A stretch of 64,000 bases of DNA from Thermothelomyces thermophilus ATCC 42464 (GCF_000226095.1 NC_016477.1:2294001-2358000), one strand, 5' to 3'. Counted from the first letter of the stretch, positions 11,177-23,347 are shown. The notes: a model not told the origin generated them from the letters alone. A program made the numbers and translations.

Positions 11177-11215
11177 GTGGGAAAGGGAAGGGGAAGGGGA
11201 AGGGGAAGGGGCAGG
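11177..11215. repeat. GGGAAG/GGGGAA tandem tract
   Basis: A purine-only stretch built from AAGGGG-type 6-mers, repeated about five times and followed by two GGGGCA variants. All-purine tracts like this can form triplex DNA. It sits in non-coding sequence. Confidence 0.8.
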
Positions 11216-11542
11216 GGCAGGAAGAAGAGAAGGCCGGAAGAGGGTCGGCTGTTCTCAGGGGCGAAGGAGGGGCGCATCGCAGAGTTGAGGGCTAGTCTCT
11301 CAACGGGCTGGGCCAGAATAAATGGTCCCAGAGGACTGAGTAAATGGGGACTGGAGAGAACCAGGGACGGGATCGATGGGTTGCGCCGAATTATTGCGAG
11401 CACGGATGGAATTTGGAGAGAAGCTGTTCCGATATCTCCTGCGTTGTCCAATGTTCTTGTACAAATGATTCCACCTGCTCCCGCCTCTGGTGTGCCCTCT
11501 GTTCCGTGCACGAGCGAGCTTGGGGCTGATGATGCGGTCAGT

Positions 11543-11602
11543 CATACACTAGTGTATGCCCCACAGGGCTGGCTCCCTGAAAGCGGGTCTGATATATCAG
11601 AC
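11543..11602. repeat. Pair of 16-bp perfect palindromes
   Basis: CATACACTAGTGTATG (11543-11558) and GTCTGATATATCAGAC (11587-11602) are each identical to their reverse complement and lie 28 bases apart. They are unlike each other in sequence. They lie about 510 bases before the R3H-associated gene, so a regulatory role for that gene is possible but unproven. Confidence 0.8.
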
Positions 11603-12109
11603 GCAGGGGCCGCTGAGCGGTTCCCGTTGCAGCATTGCAGGGGCGTGACCGCGCTGCGAACCTGATTGGCCCGACCAGGAGAGGAATTGATCGCGATAAC
11701 TGGATGTTGTCATGCCGAATGACACCGGCCTCGGATTCCCGCGTGTCTTTTTCTCGTCAAGCGCGCACGTTTGGGAACGAGATGGGGCATTGATCAAGGA
11801 GGGGAGTCGGCGCTCTTCTATTTCCCATTTCTTTCCTATCCTGCCTCCCGTACTCCTCTTGACCCAGCTTCTATCTCGTCCGGGTACCAGCAGAGCGCCT
11901 CAAGAATAAGGTACAGTGCATACATACAGGATAATAGTTAGGTAGTGGGGTCAACCTCGGCCATCGCGGAAAGCGTGAGGCCCCCCACTCACCACTTTCC
12001 GCGCTCGCAGTCGGCAACGCCCGCATCAGCAGGGCTCCGTTTCCGTCGTGCGCATTCATCTCGGGGTCCAATCTGCATCTACAAGTAGCCAGAATCAGCG
12101 CGCGGTCCG

Positions 12110-13667
12110 ATGGCTGTCACGCACGTTCCCGTGGCCGCCGGCCACGATGAGGACAGCGACCACCACGAGCTCCCGTCGAACGCGCAGCAGCACCCACACC
12201 CTCACTCGCAGCCCGCCCTGCACCAGCACTCGCTCTCCAACGCCTCGACTGCGACCGTCGACATCGAAGCTTGGACCGTCGCCGCCCTCGAGTCGCTTAG
12301 CATCGCGCCCGTCGCCCGCGGCACCGGCAACGCCTTGTCCATCCCTCTCGATGGCGACGCCCTCCCCGGCCAGAGCCAGCGCGGGTCGACGCCTCACAAT
12401 GGTGCCGGCGGTGGTGGTACCCCATCCGGCATGAAGCTGCGGGGCGTCGCGTTCGACGACGGCCGGGGCTCTGCCGCACCCTATGGCGCACCCATCACCC
12501 CTCCGCGTCGGCCGCCCTCCCGGCGCGACAGCATGCGCAGGCGTGATGCGCTCTTGAAGGGGAAAGAAGGCAGCAGGCAGCGGAGGCGATGGGAGAACGG
12601 TAAAAGAACCCAACTTTCTCCTCCACCCTTCCCCCGGAACAATCCCAAAATCTTGTTAGCTGGCTAACCCGTACTCCGGGGGGTCCCCTGTCCGCGTTCT
12701 CCCTCCCCCCAACACGTATATCTGGAAACAGACCATCTCCTGCACGTCCCCAACGTCGTCCCGCCGCTGCCGTCCGACTGGCAGATATGCCCCACCCATC
12801 GCGTCCTGCCGCCCGTGCCGTACCAGCTGGCGCAGTACTGGGATAAGGGCCTGAGGGAGCGGGCCGAGGCCGAGAAGCAGAGGCGGAGGCAGAAGCAGAA
12901 ACGAAACACCGAGCAGCAGCAGCAGCAGCAGCCGGAGGTCGGCTTCGTCCCGCGCGACCTGCGCAACACGGCCAAGCGCACGCCCGCCGTCAAGTCGTGG
13001 CTGCGCGCCCTCGAGGAGCCGGTGCGCGCGTTCGTGGTCGAGCGCGGGCTGGCCGTTCCCCCCGGCGCCGGCGCCGGCGCCGCCGCCGCTACCACCACCA
13101 CCACCACCACCACCACCACCAGCGCGAGGGAGAACAAGAGCGGCGAGAGCGAGAGCGACACCGACAGCGACGACGAGGAGATTGTGTTTGTGGGGCGCAA
13201 CGCCCGCAACGCGCGGGATGGCGAGTCGTGGAAGAAGGCGCAGCGCAACGTTGCCGGGCAGAAGCAGCAGCAGCAGCAGCAGGTCGAGGAAGAGAGGGGC
13301 ATGGTGTTGGAGATGGAGGACGACGAGGGGGGTGGGGGTGCTTTCAAGTGCGTCCTTCTTCTTCTTCTTCTTTTTTCTTCTTTGCATTTCCTTTCTCTTT
13401 TCACTCTCCTCCTTCTTCCTTCTTTCGCCCATATATATACGTCTGGTGTGGACGTCCGAAGCTGGTCACTCACCAACCTACGACAGGCGCTGGCTCACAC
13501 ACTCCATCTCGGACTATTACGGCCTCGATTCCAAGTCGGTTATGGTGGGCAACCCCGCGCGTCGCGTCGTATACGTTGGCGTCAAGCAGAAGCAGAAGCA
13601 GGCCGCTCTACGGCAGAAGCCGCCCAACCGACCTCTGCTGCCGCCGCCCCTGTGGGAGATGTTCTGA
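12110..13667 (+). CDS. R3H-associated N-terminal domain protein (428 aa)
   Basis: Exons are 12110-12599, 12732-13347 and 13487-13667; introns of 132 and 139 nt keep one frame. The N-terminus is His/Ser/Ala-rich and disordered. A basic block at about 143-160 (RRPPSRRDSMRRRDALLKGK) precedes the conserved core from about 164: DHLLHVPNVVPPLPSDWQIC, VPYQLAQYWDKGLRE and RNTAKRTPAVKSWLRALEEP. This is the R3H-associated domain that precedes R3H modules in fungal and animal proteins. The last exon begins RWLTHSISDYYGLDSKSV, which resembles a C-terminal R3H-type helix. Between them are Gln runs, a ten-Thr run, an acidic patch (SDTDSDDEEIVFVG) and a second Gln run, all coded by near-perfect triplet repeats. 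R3H modules bind single-stranded nucleic acid, so an RNA-linked role is likely but not shown. The gene converges on the secreted-protein gene. Confidence 0.75.
12914..13282 (+). repeat. In-frame triplet microsatellites (CAG6, ACC10, CAG6)
   Basis: CAG x6 lies at 12914-12931, ACC x10 at 13091-13120 and CAG x6 at 13265-13282. All three are in the reading frame of the R3H-associated gene and code for Gln, Thr and Gln runs. Their near-perfect nucleotide repetition points to recent slippage rather than selection on the amino acids, so lengths are likely to vary between strains. Confidence 0.85.
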
Positions 13668-14247
13668 GGAAGACGCTCGAGGGTCCCTGTATCAGTGTAT
13701 GTTCCTTGTCCGAGAAGTTGACTGTGGTGCATTGCATCTGTAGACTGTAGGTAGTAGAAAGCGTGCCGGTATACGGTACCAGTGCGCCAGCGCATACATT
13801 CAAGTTTGCAACTCGTCCCCAAGCTCCGGACTCGAATTCGACGATGCAGCTAAGAAGAGGTCGAAGCATACGACCACCATGGTCTTCGCCTCCTATTATC
13901 GCCTTCAGCAATTCCCCAGAAACAAAATTGGAGCATATCCTTTGGAGGCAAGCCCAACACCACTCCACATCTTGAGATCAAGTTTTACGCGACACCTCAT
14001 ACCCGTCGTAGGAATTAGCAGTCAACCTCTTTAACTCCAGTCTCACAATCACAACCACCACTAAGTCATGAGAGCGGTCACGCTAAGTCGAGGAGATTTA
14101 TATGTGCGATTTGCAGCACAATGTCATTCAGACAGGTCATGACTGTTCATTCATAATCACCATCACCGATCACCTCCCCCTTCCAACGATTCGAGCCCAG
14201 TTCTGCCCAACATCACCAGACCTCCAAATCTCCCGACCAAAAGAGCT
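13668..14247. other. Convergent 3' intergenic spacer
   Basis: This 580-base gap between two convergent genes holds their 3' UTRs and presumably their poly(A) sites. No coding or RNA gene signal was seen. Confidence 0.5.
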
Positions 14248-15799
14248 CTACGCAGACACGCCAAGAGCCGAGTTGAAAGCATCGGCGGCAGCCTGTCCGC
14301 TAGCCGCCTGAGCAGCCTGCGAAGCCTGCTGGCAAGCTTGGACAGTCTCCTGGGGGGCCTTGCACGAGCTCTGCAGTCTGGAGCAGGTGAAGTCGGCAAT
14401 GATGCGGATGGCCTGAGCCGAGCCGTGGTTGAAGTCCGCCGTGTTCACGTTCTGGAAGCTGGCCTCCTTGCGGCCGTCCAGGCCGACGGCGAACTGGATC
14501 GCCGGGCTGCCGCAAGTGCCAAAGTCCAGACCGTTAACCTGGCGACGGGTAGGGCTCGAGCGCCGGAACCTCTTGAGGTTGTTGGCGGCGCGGCACTCAG
14601 CCTCCTGTTGCTCGCACTGCTGGACGCCGCCCTGGAGCTGTCCAGAGTTGGCGGCGTTGGCGCACGCGTTCTTCTGAATAGAGCACGAGCGCTGGAGCGC
14701 GGCGTTAGCGGTCGTGAACGTCGCTCCGTTGACCGAAAACGGCCGATCCGAGCCAGCAGTGCTCTCGACTGGAGGGGGGACACCGCCCAAGGAGCCGGTG
14801 AAGGTCTGAATATTAACGGTGCCGGTGGCCGAGTCACCCGCTCCATTACCACCGTCGGTGTTATTGGAAGGCGGTGCCACAACTTGGGTGTCATTGGCAG
14901 GCGGTGTTACAATGACCTCGCAAGCTACGGTGATGTTAGGGATCAACCCTTATAGGGGGAGAAGAGATCAGGCTTGAACGTACCGTCATCGGAACCGTCA
15001 TCGGAACCGTCATCCACACCATCATCGACATCACCACCAGCGCCGGCACCGGGCGTGATATCGGCAACGGCAGCCAGAATTTCATCTTCGGTAACCGCAG
15101 GGGTGAGGAGATTCAGCGTGAAGATGCAACCCTGGGGATCATCGGGGTCGTCACAGGTGTTGCCTTTAGCAGTCGGGTCACCGATCTTAGATAGCGTTGT
15201 CAGCTCAGAGGCTCCACACCTCTACGCCCACTATAAAAACTTCAACCTACCTCGCCCGGCGGGAATGTAGCGCTTTGGAGAGCAAGCAGGGGGTCAGCAC
15301 CGATCGATGCCAGAGACTTGGCGACCTCCAGCTCGATAGCCGCATTGTTAGCAGCCTCGGGGGAGGCCGGGTCCTGATGCTGCTGGATGTTGGCGATCTC
15401 GGGATTGGTGGCGGTCTCATTGCAAAGGACGCTGGCCTGGCCGACCGAGCCCGTATTGCGCTCCAGGGCACGGTACAGGATGGCTTGGGTCATGAGCTCG
15501 AGGTCGCCAGCGGCCTTGGCGTTGGTGAAGGCCTGGTCGGCGATGATCTGCTGCAAGCAGTCGAGGTTGGTGACGTCCCCGGCGCCTTGGGCAGCGGCCG
15601 CGTTGCCGAGAAGGGCGAACACAGCATCCTGAATGTTGAGGGGGTTGTTGAGCTTCAGGGCCTCGTTGGTTGCCCTCAGGGTGGCCTCGTGCGAGTGCTC
15701 CTGGGGAACCTCGCGCTTCGACAGCTTGCGCGAGTAGATATTGATTTCACGGGCCGAGGAAAGGCCCGCCAGAGCAACCAAAGCAGTTCCGTACTTCAT
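14248..15799 (-). CDS. Conserved secreted ascomycete protein, Cys-containing C-terminal half (475 aa)
   Basis: Exons are 15799-15251, 15185-14984 and 14924-14248, joined in one frame by introns with donors GTAGGT and GTACGT. The N-terminus MKYGTALVALAGLSSA is a signal peptide, followed by a dibasic KLSKRE that could be a Kex2-type processing site. The first half is Ala/Asn-rich and helical (ATLRATNEALKLNNPLNIQD). An Asp/Gly/Ser spacer (DDGVDDGSDDGSDD) is coded by 12-bp near-repeats. The last 200 residues contain VNGATFTTANAALQRSCSIQ, then CANAANSGQLQGGVQQCEQQ, FGTCGSPAIQFAVGLDGRKE and DFNHGSAQAIRIIADFTCSR. I recall similar secreted proteins in many filamentous fungi but no established function. 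There is no GPI signal, so release from the cell or loose wall association is likely. I know no enzyme motif in it. Confidence 0.75.
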
Positions 15800-17465
15800 T
15801 GTGTTGCAAATCTCGTAGCGATCGACGCGACGCGCAAAAACGGCTAAGGAAATGAGGGCCGGCCTTAACGAATCGAAGATTTGAGCTAAAAGAGTGTGAA
15901 TAAAACAAGCAGTTCACAGAACTGGAAAGAAAGGAATGAAGATGGAAAAGTTTGTTCTTGAGGAACACAACGATCTTGACGTTGCTACATGAGACGACCA
16001 CGGGGACTCTTATACAGATTGAGAGGCACTCAACTAATTAGAGGAACACAGGCCTGCCAGGCTCCATGTTGCGTCTCATGATGGACATGGACTCTGAGAT
16101 CCCTGCCCGCTCGCCAAGCAGCCGTCAACCGGTGATCACGAACCGTTGCAAGTGACCAAGGCTAGGCTGTTTTCCATCGATGCGTCGTGACTGGGCCGTT
16201 CCCCAGGGAATGCGGGTTACATCGTCGGCTCGACCTAACTCCGGCGCCGGGCCGCCATCAAGGGGTGTCCAACATGCTTGATCGGGTTCGGGGAGGCGCC
16301 AAAGGGTTGCTGCTCTGAGCTTCGTCTGCGTGGTACTCCGTACGCCCCCTGTCGGAGAAGGGAGCACGGCCTATTCCTGGTCGTTTCGAGAGACGCTCGC
16401 CTGCCTGGTGAGTGACACTCGACGCGAGCCGCACGCCTGCCACTGATCTAGTTACCAGTTAGCAAAATTTCACACGGGATTTGCGGCAACTCGATGCTCT
16501 AAATATTTACGGGATGTTGAGAGAGTGGCAGGAATTAACGCCAATTCTACCTGAAAAGAAAGGATGCCGAGGCATCCACTGGCTGTTGCCTAGCAGTAGC
16601 TCACTCAGTTAAACGGGGCAGTCACGGCCGCGGCCATTGAAGAACGGGGCACCTGAGCAACGCGTTCGCGGAAGCGAAGAACTCGAGACGACATCTGCTG
16701 GGATGGCCGGTATCAGATCAGACAAGACATGGCACACCCTGTGTCTCATCATCTCCTTGGCGTGCCCTGCACAGTCCTCCGTACGCTGCAAGCGAAGTTT
16801 GCCGCGATCGGGGTTGCATTTGTTGTGCACGGGCGTCTTCTAGCCCCTGTCGCCTTTCTCACAACAGGAAACGCCTACACTAACAAACGTAATTAGCCGG
16901 TGCTGAAGAGACTGTCCGACCTCCTTCTACGGCGCCCGAGTGACGTCGATCGTGCCTCTGCCATTTGATCCTAGGCCCTTGAAGCAGAGCGCATCACTCA
17001 GGTGCAGGACATGGCTCTCCGGCACATGGCATGTCTCTTCATGCCGTTAGGCATCACGGGCCAATCGTCAGCCCGGCTTGCTGATCCTTTGCCCTGGAGG
17101 TACTGTACATCCCCTGAAAGATCGCCTAGGTTGCGCCGCGGGTGTAATATGCGAATAAGCAACAGTCACGACATCTGTATCGGGGACATCTCTAGCAGTT
17201 TATCCTGTCTTTTTGTACAATAGATTTGGCCGCAGAACAGCGTCTAAGGGGAGGAAGGCTAAAGCGGAAAAGGAAAATGTGCCCAAGCTCAAGCAGCAGT
17301 CAGTCTTGCTCCGTGGTTTATGGTCTATAAAGGCGGCGCTTGCAACCGGAAACCCCTGCGAACGCTCTCTTTTGTTTCGCCCAAACCCCGTTCTGTACTA
17401 ATACACCACCCTCCTTTATCCGTCTCGGCTCGAGGTACTCTTCGTCGGAAAACATCGGCCGTTCT
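15800..17465. other. Intergenic stretch, no supported gene
   Basis: The right-hand side of the secreted-protein gene start (15800-16100) should hold its promoter. The rest contains only short unconvincing open frames. One TACTCCGTAC motif occurs near 16326, a short element also scattered elsewhere in this window. Nothing else could be supported. Confidence 0.45.
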
Positions 17466-18470
17466 TTAACCGACAACCAGCTTGTTGTCGTCGGTGATGT
17501 CGTATGTCGGGATCTCGAGGTTCAGCGGGGCGGGTCCTTTCCTGATGCGGCCCGAGATGTCGTAGTGGGAACCGTGGCAGGGGCAGAACCACCCGCCGAA
17601 GTCGCCAGCCTCGCCGATGGGGACGCAGCCCAAGTGTGTGCAGACGCCTGATTCGGCCCCGTCAGTCAACCGCTCCCTATCCTCCGGTCCATCCTAGCCG
17701 GTTGTGCAGAAGACATACCCAACATGACAAGCCACTCGGGCTTCTTGACGCGGTCCGCGTCAGCCTGGGGGTCTCTTAATGAAGCGACGTTGACGCTGTT
17801 GGCCTCCTCGATCTCGGCAGCTGTGCGGTGGCGGATGAAGACGGGCTTGCCGCGCCACTTGATGATGACCTGCAGTTGTGTCAGCGCGACACACCATCCG
17901 CACCCACCCCATGACGTGCCCGCCAGACGGGAATCCTTACATTCTTGCCCTCAGGGATGGCATTGAGGTCGACCTCGACCTTGGCCATGGCCAAGACATC
18001 AGCCGAAGCGGACATGTTCACGAGGAACTCTGTTTTGACACCCACGCGTCAGCCCCCGGGGGTTTCACACCCATCATCTCCGCAGTCCTCCGGCCTCCCC
18101 ACATCACATCACATCGCACCGACAACCCAATTGAGCCCGCCACTTTGACCAATGCTCCCGCAAAACCGCTGAGCAACTCACCCTGGATGGTCGACTTGGC
18201 TCCCGCGGCGGAGATGGCACCCAGCGAGCCGACCATGAAGTACGAAAACAGCGCATTCGAGCCGGAAGATCCCTTGGCCATGTACTTGGAGAAGTCGGGC
18301 ACCTTGTTCTTGGGCTCGCCCTTGAAGGGGCTCTCGAAGGTGGACGACGCATCGCGGAGGGCGGGGGTCGAGCTCACGGCGCGGACGGCGGTGATCGGGA
18401 GGCGGGCGGAGCTGGCGGCGGCGGTGGCGGACCGCGCGAGGGCGCGCGACATGGTCTGCAGCGGCGCCAT
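17466..18470 (-). CDS. RIP1: Rieske iron-sulfur subunit of mitochondrial complex III (236 aa)
   Basis: Four exons: 18470-18182, 18029-17941, 17869-17719 and 17647-17466, all joined in frame. The N-terminus ([20 protein letters not shown]) is an Arg/Ser/Ala-rich mitochondrial presequence. The single membrane helix ([20 protein letters not shown]) and hinge ([20 protein letters not shown]) follow. The Rieske fold shows both cluster loops: CTHLGC at about 179-184 and CPCHGSH at about 198-204, so the [2Fe-2S] ligands are C179, H181, C198 and H201, with the C184-C200 disulfide. The protein transfers electrons from ubiquinol to cytochrome c1 at the Qo site of the bc1 complex. Length and layout match the Neurospora fes-1 product. 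No odd features; an essential, well-preserved gene. Confidence 0.97.
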
Positions 18471-19451
18471 TGCGTGCGAACTTTTTATCTGGCGTGTGAG
18501 AATTGAGTCGGGTTCGGGGATCGGCGCGATGAAAGAATTGCCGTCGCTGGTGATCCGCGCGCGGAAGGGGGTAGGAAAGCCGGAGCGGCGAGGATTCGGT
18601 GGTGATTATCGACGTCGGCCGAGTCGTGGACTGAGGTTTTTCAGCAAAAGGCAACTGGTTGTTCCTGGGCCGAGCGCCGGCTCCACACTTTCCTGGGGAC
18701 ATCAAACCAGTCATGGCCTGAGGCAGGAACTTCGGGACAAATAGCCGAGTTTTCATTGGCCCTTTGCCACTCCGGCTTCTCCCGCAACCGGTTGCAAGGC
18801 AAGCCCGGAACCGCCTGGGTGCGCCAAGCATTCTTGCTCTGGACCCGACAAAGCAATTACGGATACGGATAGACCACACATCATCGAACTTGACTCCGTA
18901 GCATCCTGTACGTGTATCACTTGAACAATTCAGAAGCCCCCAGCAGCTCTACGCGGGAAACGACGCAGAAACAAACATAGAAACAGATGTTGATGCCAAT
19001 ACAAAACTTGATGAAACACTATTCAAGCACAATAGTCATGATGTGGATACGGTGTCTAGTCACAAATCAACCGTGATGTCAACCGAGCCAAATCGTCCAA
19101 ACATAACGTAAGCGGCGTGACTGCAACACCGTAACACAATGACCTTTTCAAAGCGGCCGCCGAAATACTCCGTGCTCCCTGTCATCACGATTCGTGAGCC
19201 CCGTTACTCTCTCGCTCTCAGCATCATTGTTCTTTTCTCTCCCCCATTCATAACGCAGTTTCGATCCTTTTCAGCGGTCATTCCCACACTCAACGGATCG
19301 CCCCTGTCTCCTTGGAGACAATTGATACCCTACGTTCATTTAGTCTGAGTTTCGTAGAGCAGCAGTACGAGGAGGTGATAGAAAGCCAATTGTCTCGGAA
19401 AGCTCTTTTTTAGCTTCGAAACATAAGAGGCAACCCGCTTGATCACGCCCA
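18471..19451. other. Intergenic stretch, no supported gene
   Basis: It holds the Rieske gene promoter and 5' UTR (nearest 18470) and the 3' UTR of DDB1 (nearest 19451). The open frames that overlap it are not conserved-looking. No RNA gene recognised. Confidence 0.5.
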
Positions 19452-22400
19452 TCAATGCATCCGCCGCAGTTCCTCCACCATATTCCGCATATCCTCGACC
19501 GATGGACCTAGCCCCTTGCAGATTATCTCCTGAGTGGCTTCATCCACGTCCAAGAATCTTTCCAACAACTCCCCATCCAAGAATCGGAACGGGCCATCGC
19601 CTTCCCGCTCAGCATTTCTGAACGCCCTGTAGGACCTGAACGGGATGTCCCCGGCCGTTTTGAGGACGTCGGCCAGTTTTCCTTGGAATCGCAGCAGCAA
19701 ATCCTGCACGTGGGGCGCAACCGTTCCGAACATGTAGATGCCTCCCTCCACCTGAGATTCCCGAGTCAGCAATAGCCCGCCTGCACTCGCTTACTTTCTT
19801 GCATCGTTAGGATGTCACTCACCGTCCCCAGGAACGCTCTCGGAACAACCAGAGCCCCCGGCGTTGTCTCCACCTCTACCTCCCGGATGCGATTCACCAT
19901 CTCCCCCAGGTTCATCTCGCTCGTGATCTCCATCCGCCGCCGATCCTCCGCCGTGACTCCCTCCACGTTCCGCCTCAGCACCATCAGGTTTCCCTGCGCG
20001 TCCGCTTCCAGCCAGCTCCCCTCCCGCACAAAGCCCACGGCGGTAGCCCACACGCTCCCGAAATGCCGCGCCCGCTCGACCAGCCGCGGGGTGCCGTCCC
20101 CCGGAACGTACTCGACCAGCGAGACCGATTTCATAAGGTCCGCGACGGCGATCGTGTTTCCGCGCACGCAGATCTCGGCCGGGTAGCTCGAGGGACGGTA
20201 CGAGGCCAGGCGGGTGAGCTCGCCCGTCGTGCTCGATGTCTCCTCGTAGCGGCACACGACGACCGTCTTGGTCAGGCCGGCGACGATCGTCCCGTCCTCC
20301 ATGACCGCCACGCACCGGCAGGCGCCCTTGAGCTCGTGGCTCAGGATGAGGTACGGGTTGCGGTCGGCGTCCACGCCAAAGAACAGCATCCGCCCGCGGA
20401 CGTCGGTACCCGGGCCGTAGTCCGGGTCCGGGAGGAAGCTGGTACCGACGATGAAGCGCTCGGCCGGGTTGCCGTACGAGTCGCGCAGCTCGGCGCGCAC
20501 GACACACTCGACGAGCTCCGTGTAAGACGGGGCTCCGAGCGGGAAGGAGCGGCCTACGCGGTCGAAGATGACCTCGTCGACGAGTTTGAACGACGACTGA
20601 ACAACCTCCTCGCCCGCCACGAGCTCGCGCTTGATGCAGCCGAGGCCGAAGACTTTCTCCTTGGGGGAGTAGGCGATGCGCCGGACCATCTCGTTCATGG
20701 CCAACGGCTTTACGTGTGTGCGGCGCTCGCGGTCGATATGACAGATCTTGAGCTGCTTGTCGGTTGCGAGGGCGATGCACTCCGGGAAGGCTTGCGCGTC
20801 GAAGGGGCAGATGTAGGTAGCTTCCTCGGCTGTCACCGCCGAGTAGACTATGCGACCTTCGGAGCCGTAGATGAGGCTGGGGTGCTCGGTCGTGGCGAAG
20901 ATGCTATAGATGCCGTCGGGCTGTGGAAGCAAGTGAAGTCGAGCTTGGCGCATGCCGAGGATGACGCGCTTTCGGCCGGAGAGGGCAAGGTCCTTGGTGA
21001 TGTTGAAGGTCACAACGTTGCCGTCTTGCATTGCGACGAATAATGTCGGCCCGGACACCCCAGGCGGCAGGATCTGAACGAGGGCAAGGTCGCGAGGAAT
21101 AGATGCGTCGTCCTGAGAAGTGCGGAGCGACTCTCCGTGTATTGGCTCGAGAGTGTGCAGGTCGATAATGGAAACGGTACCGGATGACCAGAAGCCGACG
21201 ACGCCGACGTTGTCCGGCTGTGCGGGCACGTGGATGCAGGCTATTTGATCCTGCTTGCTGATATCCCTTGTCCGGACGACCTGCAAGTCATCGCTAATGC
21301 TCAAGGACACAAGCTCAGTGCCGTCTACAGACAGCAGGAGAGATTTGGAGTTCGCTGACGCGTTGATGATGCTTCTCTGATCGCCGGGCTTCCACGACGC
21401 AACGGTGAGACCGCTTTCGGTATCGAGGACGGTGGCGGCGGCTGGAGTCACCTGCAAAAGTCGCCCGCCTTGGAGATCTGTGGCTAGGAGGGTTTGCTGG
21501 TCGAAAGCCAATCCCGCAAATGACTCGAGCTCCTCGACATCGCCTTGTGCATCAAACTTGAATACCCGTGTCTCGGTCAAGAATGACACAGCCAATATGT
21601 CCGTCTTTGGGGCCCCATAGCTCTTCAGGGAGAAGAGTCCGCGGCAATGCTCCAGATCGGCGAGGATGCCAACGTCTTCCAGACCGACGCCGCTTCGAAC
21701 GCTCCGAAGCGACCCGTCCTTATGCACGCCGCTACAGGTAACGATGCGAGCCTGGCCGGACGAGTACTCGTTCCCCAGCTGGCCTTCGTCGCCCCTGTTG
21801 CCCATATCCATGATGGCGAAGTCCAGAATGGGGCCAATATTGTGAAGCGTCTGGACAAGCTGCAGAAGGGCTTTTGGGTCCTCATTTTGGAGATCAAGAC
21901 GGAACAATTGGCTGTCGCCGTAGTGCGAACCAACAAACAGGAGGTCGTTACCGAGATACACCAAATGGCTAGCACGCGACGTCTTCCCGATCCAGTTGAC
22001 GTCCAGGCTCGTTACCACGACGCTATCCGCGTTCTCCGTAACCAAGGTGAGAAGGTGCAGGTTCCCATAATCATCAGCCAAGAAGTAGTTCACCGCATTG
22101 TACTCGGCCCAAGCCACGAAGATGGATGCCTCCTTGAGAGCCGACTGCACCGTCACCTTTGTAACCTCGTCGATGTAGAGCAGCCTTGTCTCGCCCACCA
22201 CGACGAGACCGCCGATGTGCGCCTTGGCCGATTCGACATTCCGCACGTTGTGCCGCTTGACCCCCTCTTCCACTTTTCGCACCGGGATCAGCATGGACGC
22301 ACTCGAGTCGGGCACGTCCATGTCGATTTCTCGATCTCGTTCGGGATTGAACTTGGATGCCTCTGTATTTCGGTCGTCGGCAGTCATTCGGTAGGTTGCC

Positions 22401-23051
22401 AACTTCGCATCGCCGGAATCTGCCCTGCTCTGGTAGAGGAAGGCAATCTTCGGATGCCCTGTCTCGGTGTAGAGAAAGGTGCTCGCTCTGATAAACAGCT
22501 CAGACAGGCGGACCTGATCCATCCAGGTGAGCACCATCTTGTTTTTCCTGTCTCCCAGTCTCATCATGGTCAACACCCCCTCCCACAGATGCATGGCCAG
22601 AAACCGTCCGGTCGGGTCCACCAGGCACCGGTCCTGGCTCTGCGAGTCTCGCATGTGGCGCTCGCCGGGGTCTTTGAACGGGTCTATTGTGTCTAATTGT
22701 GTCGTATTCGGGTTCCACGCTAGCGTAAAGTACTCGAACCGGTCGGTGCCGACGAAAAGGAGGTCGGTCCTGGAATCCTTGGGTCGGAGCTTCTGGAGAA
22801 TTGAGATAGTGCCGTTGACCACCTTTGAGGAAGTCAACGTGAGCACGCCATCCGAGAGTCGCCATATCTCTAGTCGGTTGGCCTTTCTAACTCCCCATTA
22901 GTTAGCATCGGTGGTTTCCGGGATCTGGCAGCAAGCGCAAGAGTCGTGGCACGTACGCAAGCACCAAGCTCTCCTCCTCTTCGGAGAGGAGATTGCTGCG
23001 CAGGGCGTGCCTTACGCTGCTCGGACGATGGATCGGGGCTATATAGGCCAT
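19452..23051 (-). CDS. DDB1: DDB1, UV-damaged DNA-binding protein 1 / CUL4 adaptor (1152 aa)
   Basis: Exons are 23051-22957, 22886-19823 and 19751-19452, with canonical introns of 70 and 71 nt. The protein opens MAYIAPIHRPSSVRHALRSN and NRLEIWRLSDGVLTLTSSKV, the start of beta-propeller A in the MMS1/CPSF-A/RSE1 superfamily. It ends with the DDB1-type helical tail: FRFLDGELLERFLDVDEATQ and CKGLGPSVEDMRNMVEELRR. Total length (about 1150) is normal and no lesion was seen. DDB1 links substrate receptors to the CUL4 ubiquitin ligase and acts in UV repair. In Neurospora its counterpart (dim-8) is also needed for heterochromatin H3K9 methylation. The C-terminal tail separates DDB1 from the related CPSF160 and Rse1. 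Confidence 0.92.
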
Positions 23052-23347
23052 TTCGACAGAGACTGGCGACAGCGGGTTATGACAAGGAAGCTGGCTAGTT
23101 ACATCCGCCGATTTCAACGCTCATGGGAGCTTCCTTAGAGGCCGATGCAATGGGGATTCCGGAGATAAGATACGAATACCAAGAGTTCCACTCCCGGGCT
23201 GCTGAAGCCGGCCCCGCGGTCGCCGTCTCGCGGGGCAAACGGCGTGTTAACCAATCAGGAGCTTGATTGCTTACGGGTGTGTGGGCCAGAGATGCTTTCT
23301 TCGTAACCCTTAGGGCGCTTTCAAACATCGCTCTCTTGGGGCCACAA

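Larger units (their letters stand above)
9762..12109. other. Long intergenic stretch, no supported gene
   Basis: Open frames up to 274 codons occur (10142-10966) but start at TTG, show no recognisable family and no matching splice structure. The stretch holds a purine-rich tandem block (11177-11215) and two 16-bp perfect palindromes (listed separately). A non-coding transcript or an unrecognised orphan gene cannot be excluded. Confidence 0.45.

Noticed and set aside
13091-13120. ACC and CAG triplet runs considered as CRISPR-like or satellite arrays
   Set aside because: They are in-frame microsatellites without spacers.
20063-22696. Long plus-strand frames (up to 349 codons) opposite DDB1
   Set aside because: They are antisense shadows of a conserved GC-rich coding exon.
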